64,000 bases of DNA from Streptomyces subrutilus (GCF_008704535.1 NZ_CP023701.1:2232001-2296000), one strand, 5' to 3'. Shown: positions 7,455-17,214, counted from the stretch's first letter. Numbers and translations are program-made. The notes: generated from the letters alone by a model not told the origin.

Positions 7455-9231
7455 ACTCCCACCCGCCGAACCGGTCCCAGTTGATCGACCAGGTCATCAG
7501 CCCGCGCAGCGCGGGCCAGGTGCCGTGGGTCTGGTAGCTGCCGCAGTTCGTCTTCTTCGTGAGGCAGTCCAGCGCCTTGTTCACCTCGGCGGGCGAGGTG
7601 TGGCCGTTGCCCGCGTTGGTCGTCGCCGGCAGGCCGATGGCGACCTGCTCGGGGCGCAGGGCCGGGAAGACGCGGGCGGTGTTGCCGGCGACCGGGAAGC
7701 CGGTCAGCAGCATGTCGGTCATGGCGATGTGGAAGTCCGCGCCGCCCATGGAGTGGTACTGGTTGTCGAGGCCCATGATCGAGCCGGAGTTGTAGTCCTG
7801 GACGTGGAGCAGGGTGAGGTCGTCGCGCAGGGCGTGGATGACGGGGAGGTAGGCGCCGGCGCGCGGGTCCTGGCCGCCCCAGGGGCCGGAGCCGTAGTAC
7901 TGGTAGCCGAGCTGGACGAAGAAGGTCTCGGGGGCCATGGTCAGCACGAAGTTCGGGCCGTACCTGGCCTTGAGGGTCTTCACGGCCGAGATCAGGTTGA
8001 CGATCACCGGGGTGGTGGGGGCGCGGAAGTCGGTGTCGCCGGTGGCCAGGGAGAGGGAGTGGCCCTCGAAGTCGATGTCCAGGCCGTCGAGGCCGTACTC
8101 GTCGATGATCTTCCCGACGGAGGACACGAAGGTGTCGCGGGCGGCCGTGGTGGACAGCTGGACCTGGCCGTTCTGGCCGCCGATGGAGATCAGGACCTTC
8201 TTGCCGGCGGCCTGCTTGGCCTTGATGGCCGCCTTGAACTCGGCCGGTGACTCGACGTTCGGGCATTCGGCGACCGGGCAGAGCTGGAAGCGGATGTCAC
8301 CGGAGGTCACCGAGGTCGGCTCGCCGAAGGCGAGGTTGATGACGTCCCAGGACGCGGGGACGTCGGCCATCCGGACGTAGCCGGCGCCGTTGGCGAAGCT
8401 GGCGTGCAGGTAGCCGACCAGGGCGTGCGCGGGCAGCCCCGGGTTGCCGGGGTTGCCGCCGCCGGAGGTGGTGACCTGGACGGCCGCGCTCTTCGGGGAC
8501 TCGCCGGCGGCGTTCACCGCGGCCACCTGGAAGGCGTACGCGGTGGACGCGGTGAGGCCGGTGACGGCCGCCGACGCGGTGGTGACGGCCAGCGGGGCCG
8601 CGCCCTCGCGGTAGACCTTGTACGAGGTGGCTCCGGCCGTCGCGGCCCAGGACAGCGCGACCGAGGTCGACGAGGTCGCGGACGCGGTCAGGCCGGTGGG
8701 GGCGGCCGGGGGCTGGGGCTGGCCGGGTCCGGTGCCGCCGGGGTCGGGTCCGACCAGGGTGACGTCGTCGGCGAGGTGGGCGGGCTGGCCGTACCAGCCG
8801 TGGGTGTAGACGGTCACCGAGGTCGTCGAGGGGCCGGTGCGGAAGGTGGTCGTCAGCTGCTTCCAGGCGCCGGGGCTCTGGGTCCAGACGGCCGCGTCGG
8901 TGGTGCCGGTGCCGGTCGCGCCGAGGTAGACGTACGCGCCCTGCACCCACGCGCCGAGCGTGTACGTCGCGTCGGGCTTGACGGTGACGGTCTGGGAGCA
9001 GCGGGCGTTGTCCTGGCCCGCCGGGGTGGCCCGGAGGGCGGAACTCCCGCCGTGGACCGGGGTGGTGGCGACGGCTCCGGTGCCGCCGGAGCAGCTCCAG
9101 CCGTCGAGGCCGGATTCGAAGCCGCCGTTGCGGACGAGGTCGGCGTCCGCCGCCGCGGCGGGCGGGCCCGCGGCGAGGAAGGCGGCCACCGCCAGGGCGG
9201 CGGCCGTAAGGAAGGACGTGGCTCTGCGCAC
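7420..9231 (-). CDS. Secreted GH18 chitinase with carbohydrate-binding module and fibronectin III domain
   Basis: 603 residues. A Sec signal peptide (about 1-28, ending 'GPPAAAADA') is followed by a CBM-like beta-sandwich (about 30-165), an Fn3 domain (about 180-258), a Gly/Pro linker and a GH18 barrel (about 268-600). The catalytic DxxDxDxE motif is intact as 'DGLDIDFE', with the acid at E389. It hydrolyses chitin outside the cell, feeding N-acetylglucosamine uptake. GTG 9231 has GGAGG seven bases upstream. A DasR-type operator lies in the promoter (9279-9305). The 3' end overlaps the convergent PAP2 gene. Confidence 0.95.
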   Translation of the reverse strand: MRRATSFLTAAALAVAAFLAAGPPAAAADADLVRNGGFESGLDGWSCSGGTGAVATTPVHGGSSALRATPAGQDNARCSQTVTVKPDATYTLGAWVQGAYVYLGATGTGTTDAAVWTQSPGAWKQLTTTFRTGPSTTSVTVYTHGWYGQPAHLADDVTLVGPDPGGTGPGQPQPPAAPTGLTASATSSTSVALSWAATAGATSYKVYREGAAPLAVTTASAAVTGLTASTAYAFQVAAVNAAGESPKSAAVQVTTSGGGNPGNPGLPAHALVGYLHASFANGAGYVRMADVPASWDVINLAFGEPTSVTSGDIRFQLCPVAECPNVESPAEFKAAIKAKQAAGKKVLISIGGQNGQVQLSTTAARDTFVSSVGKIIDEYGLDGLDIDFEGHSLSLATGDTDFRAPTTPVIVNLISAVKTLKARYGPNFVLTMAPETFFVQLGYQYYGSGPWGGQDPRAGAYLPVIHALRDDLTLLHVQDYNSGSIMGLDNQYHSMGGADFHIAMTDMLLTGFPVAGNTARVFPALRPEQVAIGLPATTNAGNGHTSPAEVNKALDCLTKKTNCGSYQTHGTWPALRGLMTWSINWDRFGGWEFSRNFDAYFGG

Positions 9232-9278
9232 AACTGCCTCCGGGGCATGGGGGGATGGAGGGGGTCAGCGGCGCCCAA

Positions 9279-9305
9279 GATGGTCCAGACCAATGTTCTT
9301 GTCAA
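9279..9305 (-). promoter_or_regulatory. Chitinase promoter with DasR-type (dre) operator
   Basis: On the minus strand TTGACA (9305-9300) serves as a -35 box. Within the following spacer is ATTGGTCTGGACCATC (9294-9279), which matches 12 of 16 positions of the DasR consensus ACTGGTCTAGACCACT, with the core TGGTCTnGACCA perfect. DasR represses chitin and GlcNAc genes in Streptomyces and is released by glucosamine-6-phosphate. An operator between -35 and -10 would block transcription directly. The site is seen; its function is inferred. Confidence 0.8.
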
Positions 9306-9313
9306 TGCCTCCG

Positions 9314-9790
9314 TCAAGGTTTCCGTCCCGCCCCCTCGCCGGCGGACCCCGCGGCGGCGGCCGCGGCCTCGTGCATCGCGAGCTCCAGCACGGCCGGATC
9401 GGTGAGGGTCCCCCGCCCGTCGGGGAGCACCATCCAGCGCACACCGCCGGTCGCCCGGCCGGGGTACGGGACGACGACCCAGGAGCCCCGGCCCGCCCCC
9501 CGGACACCGGTGCCGAGCCAGCGGGACGCGGTGCCCGGGGGCACGAAGAAGCCCAGCCGGGAGTCGCCGAAGTCGGCGAGCACCGGGCCGGGCCGCTCCA
9601 CCAGGAGCCCCAGGACGTCCAGGGTGGCCTGCCCCAGGCCCCCGGGCACGATCAGCACGTCCCAGTGCCGGCCCGCGGGCAGCAGGGCGACCCCGAGGGG
9701 GTTGCGCTCCCACTCCCACCGGCAGGCCTCGGGGTCGGGCGCCGCCGTGACCAGCCATTCCACTGCCGTCTTGACCCCCGGGATCGCCAT
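9314..9790 (-). CDS. Conserved actinobacterial protein of unknown function
   Basis: 158 residues from ATG 9790. There is no signal peptide or membrane segment. The middle reads like a small alpha/beta fold ('WDVLIVPGGLGQATLDVLG', 'GPVLADFGDSRLGFFVPPG', 'WVVVPYPG'), which is reminiscent of the N-terminal primase-polymerase-like domain annotated in some actinobacterial proteins. The catalytic acidic residues cannot be confirmed, so no activity is claimed. The tail is alanine- and glycine-rich. It stands alone between the chitinase promoter and the oxidoreductase gene. Confidence 0.7.
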   Translation of the reverse strand: MAIPGVKTAVEWLVTAAPDPEACRWEWERNPLGVALLPAGRHWDVLIVPGGLGQATLDVLGLLVERPGPVLADFGDSRLGFFVPPGTASRWLGTGVRGAGRGSWVVVPYPGRATGGVRWMVLPDGRGTLTDPAVLELAMHEAAAAAAGSAGEGAGRKP

Positions 9791-9932
9791 GGCCCGGCCT
9801 CCGTTCGTCTCGTGCGGTGAAGGGTTCTCAACCGGAGAGAGCGGGGCCGGGCACGACTATGACGCGGGTTTCGTTACTCCTTGGTAGTGAGGCGGGTCAC
9901 ACGGTGAGCCGGCGGCGCGCCGAGCGGCGCGG

Positions 9933-11351
9933 TCAGCTGTCGAAGCCGAGGCCGAAGCGGTCGAGCGTGCGCAGCCAGAGGTTGCGGTGCCCGCCGCGGC
10001 GGTCGGCGCGGGCCAGCGACCACTTGGTGAGGGTGATCCCGGTCCAGGCGAACGGCTCGGGCGGGAACGGCATCGGCCGGGTCCGCACCATCTCCAGCCG
10101 GGTGCGCTCCGTGTCGGCCCCGTCGAGCAGGTCGAGCATCACGTCCGCGCCGAAGCGGGTGGCGCCCACCCCGAGCCCGGTGAAGCCGGCCGCGTAGGCC
10201 ACCTTCCCGGCGTGCGCCGTGCCGAAGAAGGCCGAGAAGCGCGAGCAGGTGTCGATCGCGCCGCCCCAGGCGTGGGTGAACTTCAGGCCCTCCAGTTGCG
10301 GGAAGGCGGTGAAGAAGTGCTCCGCGAGCTTGAGGTAGGTCTCGGGCCGGTCGTCGTGGGCGGCGTCCAGCCGTCCCCGGTAGGGGTAGACGGCGTCGTA
10401 GCCGCCCCACAGGATGCGGTGGTCGGGGGTGATCCGGAAGTAGTGGAACTGGTTCGCGCTGTCGCCCAGGCCCTGGCGCCCCTTCCAGCCGACGGCGGCG
10501 AGCTGCGCCTCGTCGAGCGGCTCGGTCATCAGGGCGTAGTCGTAGACCGGCACGGTGAACGGGCGGATGCGGCGGACCAGTGACGGGAAGACGTTGGTGC
10601 CCAGGGCGACCCGGCGGGCCCGGACGGTGCCGTACGGGGTCCGCACGGCCATCCCGGCGCCGGCCCGGGCCAGTTCCAGGCCCGGGGTGTGCTCGTAGAT
10701 CCGCACCCCGAGCTCCAGGCAGGCCCGCTTGAGGCCCCAGGCCAGCTTCGCCGGGTTGAGCATGGCGACGCCGTCCTTGTCCCACAGCCCGGCGAGGAAG
10801 GTCGGCGAGTCGACCTCGGCGCGCAGCGCCTCGGCGTCCAGCCACTGCGAGCCGTCGGCGAGGCCCAGGCGCCGGGCCTCCTCGTGGAGCTCGCGCAGCT
10901 CTTCGACCTGGTGGGGTTCGGTGGCCACGTCGATCTCGCCGGTGCGCTCGAAGTCGCAGTCGATGCCGTAGCGGGCGACCGCCTCCTCGATGGCGTCGAG
11001 GTTGCGGGCGCCCAGCTCCTCCAGCCGTGCGAGCTCGTCGGGCCAGCGGGCCAGGCCGTTGGCCAGGCCGTGGGTGAGCGAGGCGGCGCAGAAGCCGCCG
11101 TTGCGGCCGGAGGCGGCCCAGCCCGCCTCCTTGCCCTCGATGAGGACGACGTCCCGCCCGGGGTCGCGCTCCTTGGCGATGAGGGCGGTCCACAGGCCGC
11201 TGTAGCCGGCGCCGACGACCAGCAGGTCGCACCGCTCGTCGGCGGTGAGGGCCGGCTGCGCGGCGGGCTTGCCGGGGTCGTCCAGCCAGTACGAGACCGG
11301 CTTCGCTTCGGAAAGGGACTTCGCGACACTACGCATGGCGGCTGGGGCCAT
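9933..11351 (-). CDS. puuB: FAD-dependent amine oxidoreductase, PuuB-like
   Basis: 472 residues from ATG 11351, with GGGAG about 10 bases upstream. The N-terminal dinucleotide-binding motif 'LLVVGAGYSGLWTALIA' and the DAO-family segment 'GWAASGRNGGFCAAS' identify a flavin oxidase related to gamma-glutamylputrescine oxidase. It would oxidise an amine to an aldehyde, releasing ammonia and hydrogen peroxide. It is the last gene of the aldehyde dehydrogenase-potDABC operon, 23 bp after potC, so it fits putrescine breakdown. Whether free or gamma-glutamylated putrescine is the substrate is not visible; the symbol is by analogy. Confidence 0.8.
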   Translation of the reverse strand: MAPAAMRSVAKSLSEAKPVSYWLDDPGKPAAQPALTADERCDLLVVGAGYSGLWTALIAKERDPGRDVVLIEGKEAGWAASGRNGGFCAASLTHGLANGLARWPDELARLEELGARNLDAIEEAVARYGIDCDFERTGEIDVATEPHQVEELRELHEEARRLGLADGSQWLDAEALRAEVDSPTFLAGLWDKDGVAMLNPAKLAWGLKRACLELGVRIYEHTPGLELARAGAGMAVRTPYGTVRARRVALGTNVFPSLVRRIRPFTVPVYDYALMTEPLDEAQLAAVGWKGRQGLGDSANQFHYFRITPDHRILWGGYDAVYPYRGRLDAAHDDRPETYLKLAEHFFTAFPQLEGLKFTHAWGGAIDTCSRFSAFFGTAHAGKVAYAAGFTGLGVGATRFGADVMLDLLDGADTERTRLEMVRTRPMPFPPEPFAWTGITLTKWSLARADRRGGHRNLWLRTLDRFGLGFDS

Positions 11352-11374
11352 GGCTTCCAACTCCCTACAGGGGT

Positions 11375-12181
11375 CTACTTCGGTTGCGCCTTCTTGCGGC
11401 GGTTGCCGACCATCTGGCCGGCGAGGACCACCAGCACCGCGATGACGAACATCGCCGTGCCGATGACGTTGATCTGCACGGGCGTACCGCGCTGGGCCGA
11501 TCCCCACACGAACATGGGGAAGGTGACGGTGTTGCCCGAGTTGAAGTTGGTGATGATGAAGTCGTCGAACGAGAGCGCGAAGGAGAGCAGCGCGCCCGCC
11601 GCGATGCCCGGCGCCGCGATCGGCAGGGTGACCCGTACGAAGGTCTGCACCGGTCCCGCGTAGAGGTCGCGGGCGGCCTCCTCCAGCCGCGGGTCCATGG
11701 ACAGGACGCGGGCCTTGACGGCGGCGACGACGAAGCTGAGGCAGAACATGACGTGGGCGATGAGGATCGTCCAGAAGCCCAGCTGGATGCCCATGTTGAG
11801 GAAGAGCGCGAGCAGCGAGGCCGCCATCACGATCTCGGGCATGGCCATGGGAAGGAAGATCAGCGAGTTGACGGCCCCGCGGCCCCGGAAGCGGTAGCGG
11901 ACCATCGCGAAGGCGATGGCGGTGCCCAGGGCGGTGGCGGCGAGGGTGGCCCACAGCGCGATCTGGAGCGACAGCGACAGCGAGCCGCACAGGTCGGCGA
12001 CGCCGCAGGGGTCCTTCCACGCGTCGAGCGAGAACTCCTGCCAGGCGTAGTTGAACCGGCCGGTGGGGTTGTTGAAGGAGAAGACCGTGACGACGACGTT
12101 CGGCAGGATCATGTACGCGAGCGTGCCGAGGCCCGCGATGACGATCAGGTTGCGCCGGAGCCAGGTGAGGGGTGCGCGCAT
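11375..12181 (-). CDS. potC: Spermidine/putrescine ABC transporter permease, PotC type
   Basis: 268 residues, six membrane helices, first at about 10-33. The inner-membrane EAA loop is 'EEAARDLYAGPVQTFVRVTLP', which contacts the ATPase. The ATG at 12181 shares one base with the potB stop codon, so translation is probably coupled. With PotB it forms the channel of a polyamine importer. Polyamine specificity follows from family resemblance and the neighbouring amine-catabolic enzymes. Confidence 0.92.
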   Translation of the reverse strand: MRAPLTWLRRNLIVIAGLGTLAYMILPNVVVTVFSFNNPTGRFNYAWQEFSLDAWKDPCGVADLCGSLSLSLQIALWATLAATALGTAIAFAMVRYRFRGRGAVNSLIFLPMAMPEIVMAASLLALFLNMGIQLGFWTILIAHVMFCLSFVVAAVKARVLSMDPRLEEAARDLYAGPVQTFVRVTLPIAAPGIAAGALLSFALSFDDFIITNFNSGNTVTFPMFVWGSAQRGTPVQINVIGTAMFVIAVLVVLAGQMVGNRRKKAQPK

Positions 12182-13110
12182 CAGACCAGGTCCTCCGTCC
12201 CCGCTCGGCGGATGTAGATGGTGACCATGATCAGCACGATGGCCATGAGGATGAAGGACAGCGCGGCCGCGGTGGGGTAGTCGAGGATGCGCAGGTACTG
12301 CGACTGGATGACGTTTCCGATCATCCGGGTGTCCGTGGAGCCGAGCAGTTCGGCGTTGACGTAGTCGCCGCTGGCCGGGATGAAGGTCAGCAGGGTGCCG
12401 GAGACGACGCCCGGCATCGAGAGCGGGAAGGTCACCTTCCGGAAGACCGTCGCGGGGCGGGCGTAGAGGTCCCCGGCCGCCTCGTGGAGGCGGGTGTCGA
12501 TGCGCTCCAGCGAGGAGTACAGCGGCAGGATCATGAAGGGCAGGAAGTTGTACGTCAGACCGCAGACGACCGCGAGCGGCGTGGCGAGCACCCGGTCGCC
12601 CTGGGTCATCCCGAGCCAGCTGGTGACGTCGAGGAAGCCGATGCCGTTGAGCACCTCGACCACCGGTCCGCCGTCGGCCAGGATCGTCTTCCAGGCCAGG
12701 GTGCGGATCAGGAAGCTGGTGAAGAACGGGGCGATGACCAGCACCAGCAGCAGGTTGCGCCACCGGCCGGCCTTGAAGGCGATCAGGTAGGCCAGCGGGT
12801 AGCCGAGCAGCAGGCACAGCGCGGTGGCGGTGCCGGCGTACAGCAGCGAGCGCAGGAACTGCGGGTAGTACTCGGTGAAGGCGTCCCAGTAGGTCTGGAG
12901 GTGCCAGGTGACCTTGAAGCCCTCTTCGAGCGAGCCGGTCTGCACCGAGGTGGAGGCCTGGTAGACCATCGGCAGCACGAAGAAGACGAGCAGCCACAGG
13001 ATGCCGGGGAGCAGCAGCCAGTACGGGACCAGGCGCTTGCGCAGCACCGTCTTGTGGACCGGGGGCCCGGCGGGGGCGGGCGCCTGGGGCGGCGCCGCGG
13101 TGGTGGTCAT
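12181..13110 (-). CDS. potB: Spermidine/putrescine ABC transporter permease, PotB type
   Basis: 309 residues. A proline-rich cytoplasmic N-terminus of about 28 residues is followed by six membrane helices. The coupling loop 'HEAAGDLYARPATVFRKVTFP' is of the PotB family. The ATG at 13110 overlaps the potA stop by four bases (ATGA). It pairs with PotC. Confidence 0.92.
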   Translation of the reverse strand: MTTTAAPPQAPAPAGPPVHKTVLRKRLVPYWLLLPGILWLLVFFVLPMVYQASTSVQTGSLEEGFKVTWHLQTYWDAFTEYYPQFLRSLLYAGTATALCLLLGYPLAYLIAFKAGRWRNLLLVLVIAPFFTSFLIRTLAWKTILADGGPVVEVLNGIGFLDVTSWLGMTQGDRVLATPLAVVCGLTYNFLPFMILPLYSSLERIDTRLHEAAGDLYARPATVFRKVTFPLSMPGVVSGTLLTFIPASGDYVNAELLGSTDTRMIGNVIQSQYLRILDYPTAAALSFILMAIVLIMVTIYIRRAGTEDLV

Positions 13111-14273
13111 GCGCCCTCCCCCGCCGTCTCCGCGTCCGCGGCGGCCGTGGTGCCCGCGAGCGGGGACTGGGCGGCGTCGAGTCCGAAGGTGTGCTCGGGG
13201 TTCCAGTGCAGGACCACCTCGGCGCCGGGGACCAGGCGGGCGTCGCGCTCGATGTTCTGCGCGTACACCTCCAGGCCGGGGCAGGCCGGGCCGTCGATGA
13301 CGTACTGGGTGGAGACGCCGATGAAGGAGGAGTGGACGATCCGGCCCGGGAGCCTGTTGCGGCCGGCGCCTATGGTGTGCTCCTCGTCGGCGTGGACCAG
13401 GGATATCTTCTCGGGCCGCACGCCGACCAGCAGCTTCCCGCCGGTGGCGGGCGTGGTCGAACATCGGGAGGCGGGCAGGGCGAGCCTGCTGCCGGACGCG
13501 GCCACCACGACGTCGGAGCCGGTGGACTCGACGGACGCCTCGATGAGGTTGGAGGTGCCGAGGAAGTTGGCGACGAAGGTGGTGCCCGGGTTCTCGTAGA
13601 GCTCGGCGGGGGCGCCGAGCTGCTCGACGCGGCCGCCGTTCATCACGGCGACCGTGTCGGCCATGGTCATGGCCTCCTCCTGGTCGTGCGTGACGTGCAC
13701 GAAGGTGATGCCGACCTCGGTCTGGATGCGCTTGAGCTCCAGCTGCATCTGGCGGCGCAGCTTGAGGTCGAGGGCGCCGAGCGGTTCGTCGAGCAGGAGC
13801 ACCTGGGGGTGGTTGATCAGGGCGCGGGCGACGGCGACGCGCTGCTGCTGGCCGCCGGAGAGCTGGTGCGGCTTGCGGTGCGAGAACTGGCCGAGCTGGA
13901 CCAGCTCCAGCATCTCGTCGACCTGCTTCCTGACGGACTTGATGCCGCGGCGGCGCAGTCCGAAGGCGACGTTCTCGAAGATGTTCAGGTGCGGGAAGAG
14001 GGCGTAGCTCTGGAAGACCGTGTTGACCGGGCGCTTGTACGGCGGCAGGTCGGTGACCTCCCGGTCGCCGAGGTGCACCGTGCCGGTGGAGGGCTCCTCC
14101 AGGCCGGCGATCATGCGCAGGGTCGTGGTCTTGCCGCAGCCCGAGGCACCGAGGAGGGCGAAGAAGGAGCCCTGCGGAATGGTGAGATCCAGCGGGTGCA
14201 CGGCGGTGAAGGTGCCGTAGTGCTTGCTGATCCCGGCGAGGCGGACGTCGCCGCCCGCGGTCTTGTCAGTCAT
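13107..14273 (-). CDS. potA: Spermidine/putrescine ABC transporter ATP-binding protein
   Basis: 388 residues, with a complete nucleotide-binding domain: Walker A '[16 protein letters not shown]', Q-loop '[12 protein letters not shown]', signature 'LSGGQQQR', Walker B '[11 protein letters not shown]' and switch histidine 'HVTHDQEE'. The C-terminal 150 residues form the TOBE regulatory domain typical of PotA. It energises the PotBC channel at the membrane. It overlaps potB by 4 bp and follows potD after 123 bp. Confidence 0.95.
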   Translation of the reverse strand: MTDKTAGGDVRLAGISKHYGTFTAVHPLDLTIPQGSFFALLGASGCGKTTTLRMIAGLEEPSTGTVHLGDREVTDLPPYKRPVNTVFQSYALFPHLNIFENVAFGLRRRGIKSVRKQVDEMLELVQLGQFSHRKPHQLSGGQQQRVAVARALINHPQVLLLDEPLGALDLKLRRQMQLELKRIQTEVGITFVHVTHDQEEAMTMADTVAVMNGGRVEQLGAPAELYENPGTTFVANFLGTSNLIEASVESTGSDVVVAASGSRLALPASRCSTTPATGGKLLVGVRPEKISLVHADEEHTIGAGRNRLPGRIVHSSFIGVSTQYVIDGPACPGLEVYAQNIERDARLVPGAEVVLHWNPEHTFGLDAAQSPLAGTTAAADAETAGEGA

Positions 14274-14396
14274 GGGTGGGTCCCGGGGTTGGGTGGGGGG
14301 AGATGTCGGGGGCTCGGCCGAGCCGGCCGGGGTGCGCCGCCACCGGGCTGGTCCGGTGGGCGGGGCGCCGGTCCTCCGGGGCTCGCCGCGGGGCGC

Positions 14397-15647
14397 TCAG
14401 GCGCCGATGAGCTTGGCGAACTTCTCTTCGTACGCCGTCTCTTCCTCGCCGGTGAGCGAGCGGAAGGCGTGGGACTTGGCGGTCATGGCCTTGTCCGGGA
14501 CGATCAGGGTGTTGTCCGCGAGCGCGGGGTCGATCGCGGCGAGCTCGTCCTTGACGCCCTCGACGGGGCACACGTAGCTGATGTAGGCGGCCAGCCGGGC
14601 GGCGACCGGCAGCTCGTAGTAGTAGTCGATGAGCTGCTCCGCGTTGGCCTTGTGCCGGGCCTTGGCGGGGACGAGCAGGTTGTCGCTGGAGGTGATGTAG
14701 CCGGCGGCCGGGACAGCGTACTTGATGTCCGGGTTGCCGGCCTGGAGCTGGATGACGTCGCCGGCCCAGGCCAGGCAGGCCGCGAGGTCGCCCTTGTCGA
14801 GGTCGGCGGTGTAGTCGTTGCCCGTGAAGCGGCGGATCTGGTTCTTCTCCACGCCCTTCTGGAGCCGGCCGATCGCGCCGTCGAAGTCGGCCGTGGTGAA
14901 GCGCGCCGGGTCCTTGCCCTGGTCGAGGAGGGTCATGCCGACGCTGTCGCGCATCTCGGTCAGGAAGCCGACCCGGCCCTTGAGGGTGGGGTCGTCGAGC
15001 AGCTGGGTGACGGAGTCGACCGTCCTGCCGCCGGTGGCCTTGGCGTTGTAGGCGATGACGGTGGAGATGCCGGTCCACGGGTAGCTGTACGCGCGCCCCG
15101 GGTCCCAGTCGGGGCTGCGGAACTGCGGGGACAGGTTGGCGTAGGCGTGCGGGAGGTGGGAGGGGTCGAGCTTCTGGGCCCAGCCGAGGCGGATGATGCG
15201 GGCGGCGAGCCAGTCGGTGACGACGATCAGGTCGCGGCCGGTGTCCTGGCCGGCCGCGAGCTGCGGGCGTATCTTGCCGAAGAACTCGACGTTGTCGTTG
15301 ATGTCCTCGGTGTACTTGACCTTGATCCCGGTCCGCCGGCCGAACTCGTCCAGCGTGGGGCGGCCCTTGTCGTCCTCGCCGGTGTCCATGTACTCGGTCC
15401 AGTTGGAGAAGACGAGCTCCTTCTCCCGGTCCGAGAAGTCGTCGGAGGCCGCCGCCGCCTCCCCCGCGCGCTTCGCCGGCGGGATGCCGCAGGCCGCGAG
15501 GGTGGACAGGCCGCCGAGGGTGAGCGCTCCGGCTCCGGAGGCGCGCAGCAGCGAGCGGCGGGTGAGGGCGCCGCGCCCGCTGGTGAGGCTGCGCCGCAGC
15601 GCGGCGCGTTGCGCCGCCGAGAGGCGGTCGGGCTCGAACTGCTCCAT
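14397..15647 (-). CDS. potD: Spermidine/putrescine-binding lipoprotein (first copy)
   Basis: 416 residues. The N-terminus combines a twin-arginine signal ('LTRRSLLRASGAGALTLG') with a lipobox 'LAAC' (C53), so it is probably exported by Tat and anchored as a lipoprotein. PotD-family motifs follow: 'FSNWTEYMDT', 'TGIKVKYTEDINDN', 'RFTGNDYTADLDKGD' and 'YISYVCPVEGVKDEL'. It delivers polyamines to PotABC. It lies 52 bp after the aldehyde dehydrogenase gene in the same operon. Confidence 0.92.
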   Translation of the reverse strand: MEQFEPDRLSAAQRAALRRSLTSGRGALTRRSLLRASGAGALTLGGLSTLAACGIPPAKRAGEAAAASDDFSDREKELVFSNWTEYMDTGEDDKGRPTLDEFGRRTGIKVKYTEDINDNVEFFGKIRPQLAAGQDTGRDLIVVTDWLAARIIRLGWAQKLDPSHLPHAYANLSPQFRSPDWDPGRAYSYPWTGISTVIAYNAKATGGRTVDSVTQLLDDPTLKGRVGFLTEMRDSVGMTLLDQGKDPARFTTADFDGAIGRLQKGVEKNQIRRFTGNDYTADLDKGDLAACLAWAGDVIQLQAGNPDIKYAVPAAGYITSSDNLLVPAKARHKANAEQLIDYYYELPVAARLAAYISYVCPVEGVKDELAAIDPALADNTLIVPDKAMTAKSHAFRSLTGEEETAYEEKFAKLIGA

Positions 15648-15699
15648 GCGCGTTGCCCTTTCGGGATGGGTACGGCGCCGCTGGTCCGGCGGCTGGTCT

Positions 15700-17214
15700 C
15701 TATCGGTCCCCGAAGATCGTGCGGTGCCAGTCCTTCGCGGCGACCGCGGTGTTGTCGTACATCACGTGCTTGACCTGGGTGTACTCCTCGAAGGAGTAGA
15801 CGCTCATGTCCTTTCCGAAGCCGCTCGCCTTGTAGCCGCCGTGGGGCATCTCGCTGATGATCGGGATGTGGTCGTTGACCCAGACGCAGCCCGCCTTGAT
15901 CTCGCGGGTGGCGCGGTTCGCCCGGTACAGGTCGCGGCTCCAGGCCGAGGCGGCGAGTCCGTACGGGGTGTCGTTGGCCAGCGCGATCCCCTCGTCGTCG
16001 GTGTCGAAGGGCAGGACGACGAGGACCGGGCCGAAGATCTCGGACTGGGCCACCTCGCTGTCCTGCGCGGCGCCCGCGATGAGGGTCGGCCGGTAGTACG
16101 CGCCGGCGGCGAGGTCGCCGCCCGGCGCCTCGCCGCCGGTGACGACCGTGGCGTAGCCGCGGGCGCGCTCGACGAAGCCGGCCACCCGGTCGCGCTGGGC
16201 GTGCGAGACCAGCGGGCCGAGGTCGGTGGTGGGCGCGAAGGGGTCGCCGAGGCGGACCGTCTCCATCAGCTCGGCGACCCGGGCGACGAAGGCGTCGTGG
16301 AGGGGGCGCTGCACGTAGGCGCGGGTGGCGGCGGTGCAGTCCTGGCCGGTGTTGATGAGCGAGGCGGCGACGGCGCCGTGCGCGGCGGCCTCCGGGTCGG
16401 CGTCGTCGAAGACGAGGAAGGGCGCCTTGCCGCCGAGCTCCAGGTGGAGCCGCTTGACGGTGGCGGTGGCGATCTCGGCGACGCGCCTGCCCACCGCGGT
16501 GGAGCCGGTGAAGGAGGTCATGACCACGTCGGGGTGGCCGACGAGGTGCTCGCCGGCCACGCGGCCGTCGCCGGTGACGATGTTGACCACCCCGTCGGGG
16601 AGCCCCGCCTCCTTGGCGGCCTGCGCGAACATCAGCGAGGTGAGCGGGGTGAGCTCGGCCGGCTTGAGGACGATGGTGTTGCCCGCGGCGATGGCCGGGA
16701 GGATCTTCCACGCGGCCATCTGGAGCGGATAGTTCCAGGGCGCGATGGAGCCGACCACCCCGATGGCCTCGCGGCGCACGTAGGAGGTGTGGTCGCCGGA
16801 GTACTCGCCGGCCGCCTGCCCCTGGAGGTGGCGGGCCGCCCCGGCGAAGAAGGCGGTGTTGTCGATCGTGCCCGGTACGTCGAACTCCGTGGACAGCTTG
16901 AGCGGCTTGCCGCACTGCAGGGATTCGGCGTACGCGAAGTCCCCGGCCTGCTCGGCGAGGACGGCGGCCAGCCGGTGCAGGGCGTCCGACCGCTCGCCGG
17001 GGGTCGCCCCGGACCAGGCCGGGAAGGCCCTCTTGGCGGCGGCGACGGCCGCGTCGACGTCCGCGGTGCCGGCCAGCTCGTAGGTGAGGACCTCGTCGCC
17101 GGTGGCCGGATCGACCACGGTGTGTGACCGGCCCGAGGTGCCGGCCCTGAGCTGTCCGTCGATGTACTGCGCGCCGTCCGCGAAGCGGTCCTTGACCTGG
17201 AAGCGGTTGCCCAT
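15700..17214 (-). CDS. Gamma-aminobutyraldehyde dehydrogenase-like aldehyde dehydrogenase (first copy)
   Basis: 504 residues, a full-length class I aldehyde dehydrogenase. It has the cofactor motif 'SFTGSTAVGRRVAE', catalytic glutamate in 'LELGGKAPF' and nucleophile C293 in 'NTGQDCTAAT'. The end 'EEYTQVKHVMYD' resembles 4-aminobutanal (and gamma-glutamyl derivative) dehydrogenases, which turn 4-aminobutanal into GABA with NAD. It is the first gene of an operon continuing into potD, potA, potB, potC and the amine oxidase. ATG 17214 and an adjacent GTG 17217 are both possible starts. A palindromic repeat lies just upstream (17235-17260). Confidence 0.88.
   Translation of the reverse strand: MGNRFQVKDRFADGAQYIDGQLRAGTSGRSHTVVDPATGDEVLTYELAGTADVDAAVAAAKRAFPAWSGATPGERSDALHRLAAVLAEQAGDFAYAESLQCGKPLKLSTEFDVPGTIDNTAFFAGAARHLQGQAAGEYSGDHTSYVRREAIGVVGSIAPWNYPLQMAAWKILPAIAAGNTIVLKPAELTPLTSLMFAQAAKEAGLPDGVVNIVTGDGRVAGEHLVGHPDVVMTSFTGSTAVGRRVAEIATATVKRLHLELGGKAPFLVFDDADPEAAAHGAVAASLINTGQDCTAATRAYVQRPLHDAFVARVAELMETVRLGDPFAPTTDLGPLVSHAQRDRVAGFVERARGYATVVTGGEAPGGDLAAGAYYRPTLIAGAAQDSEVAQSEIFGPVLVVLPFDTDDEGIALANDTPYGLAASAWSRDLYRANRATREIKAGCVWVNDHIPIISEMPHGGYKASGFGKDMSVYSFEEYTQVKHVMYDNTAVAAKDWHRTIFGDR

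Noticed and set aside
9933..12020. Amine oxidase fused to a long upstream extension
   Set aside because: The extension is antisense-like reading through potC; ATG 11351 with ribosome site begins the true protein.
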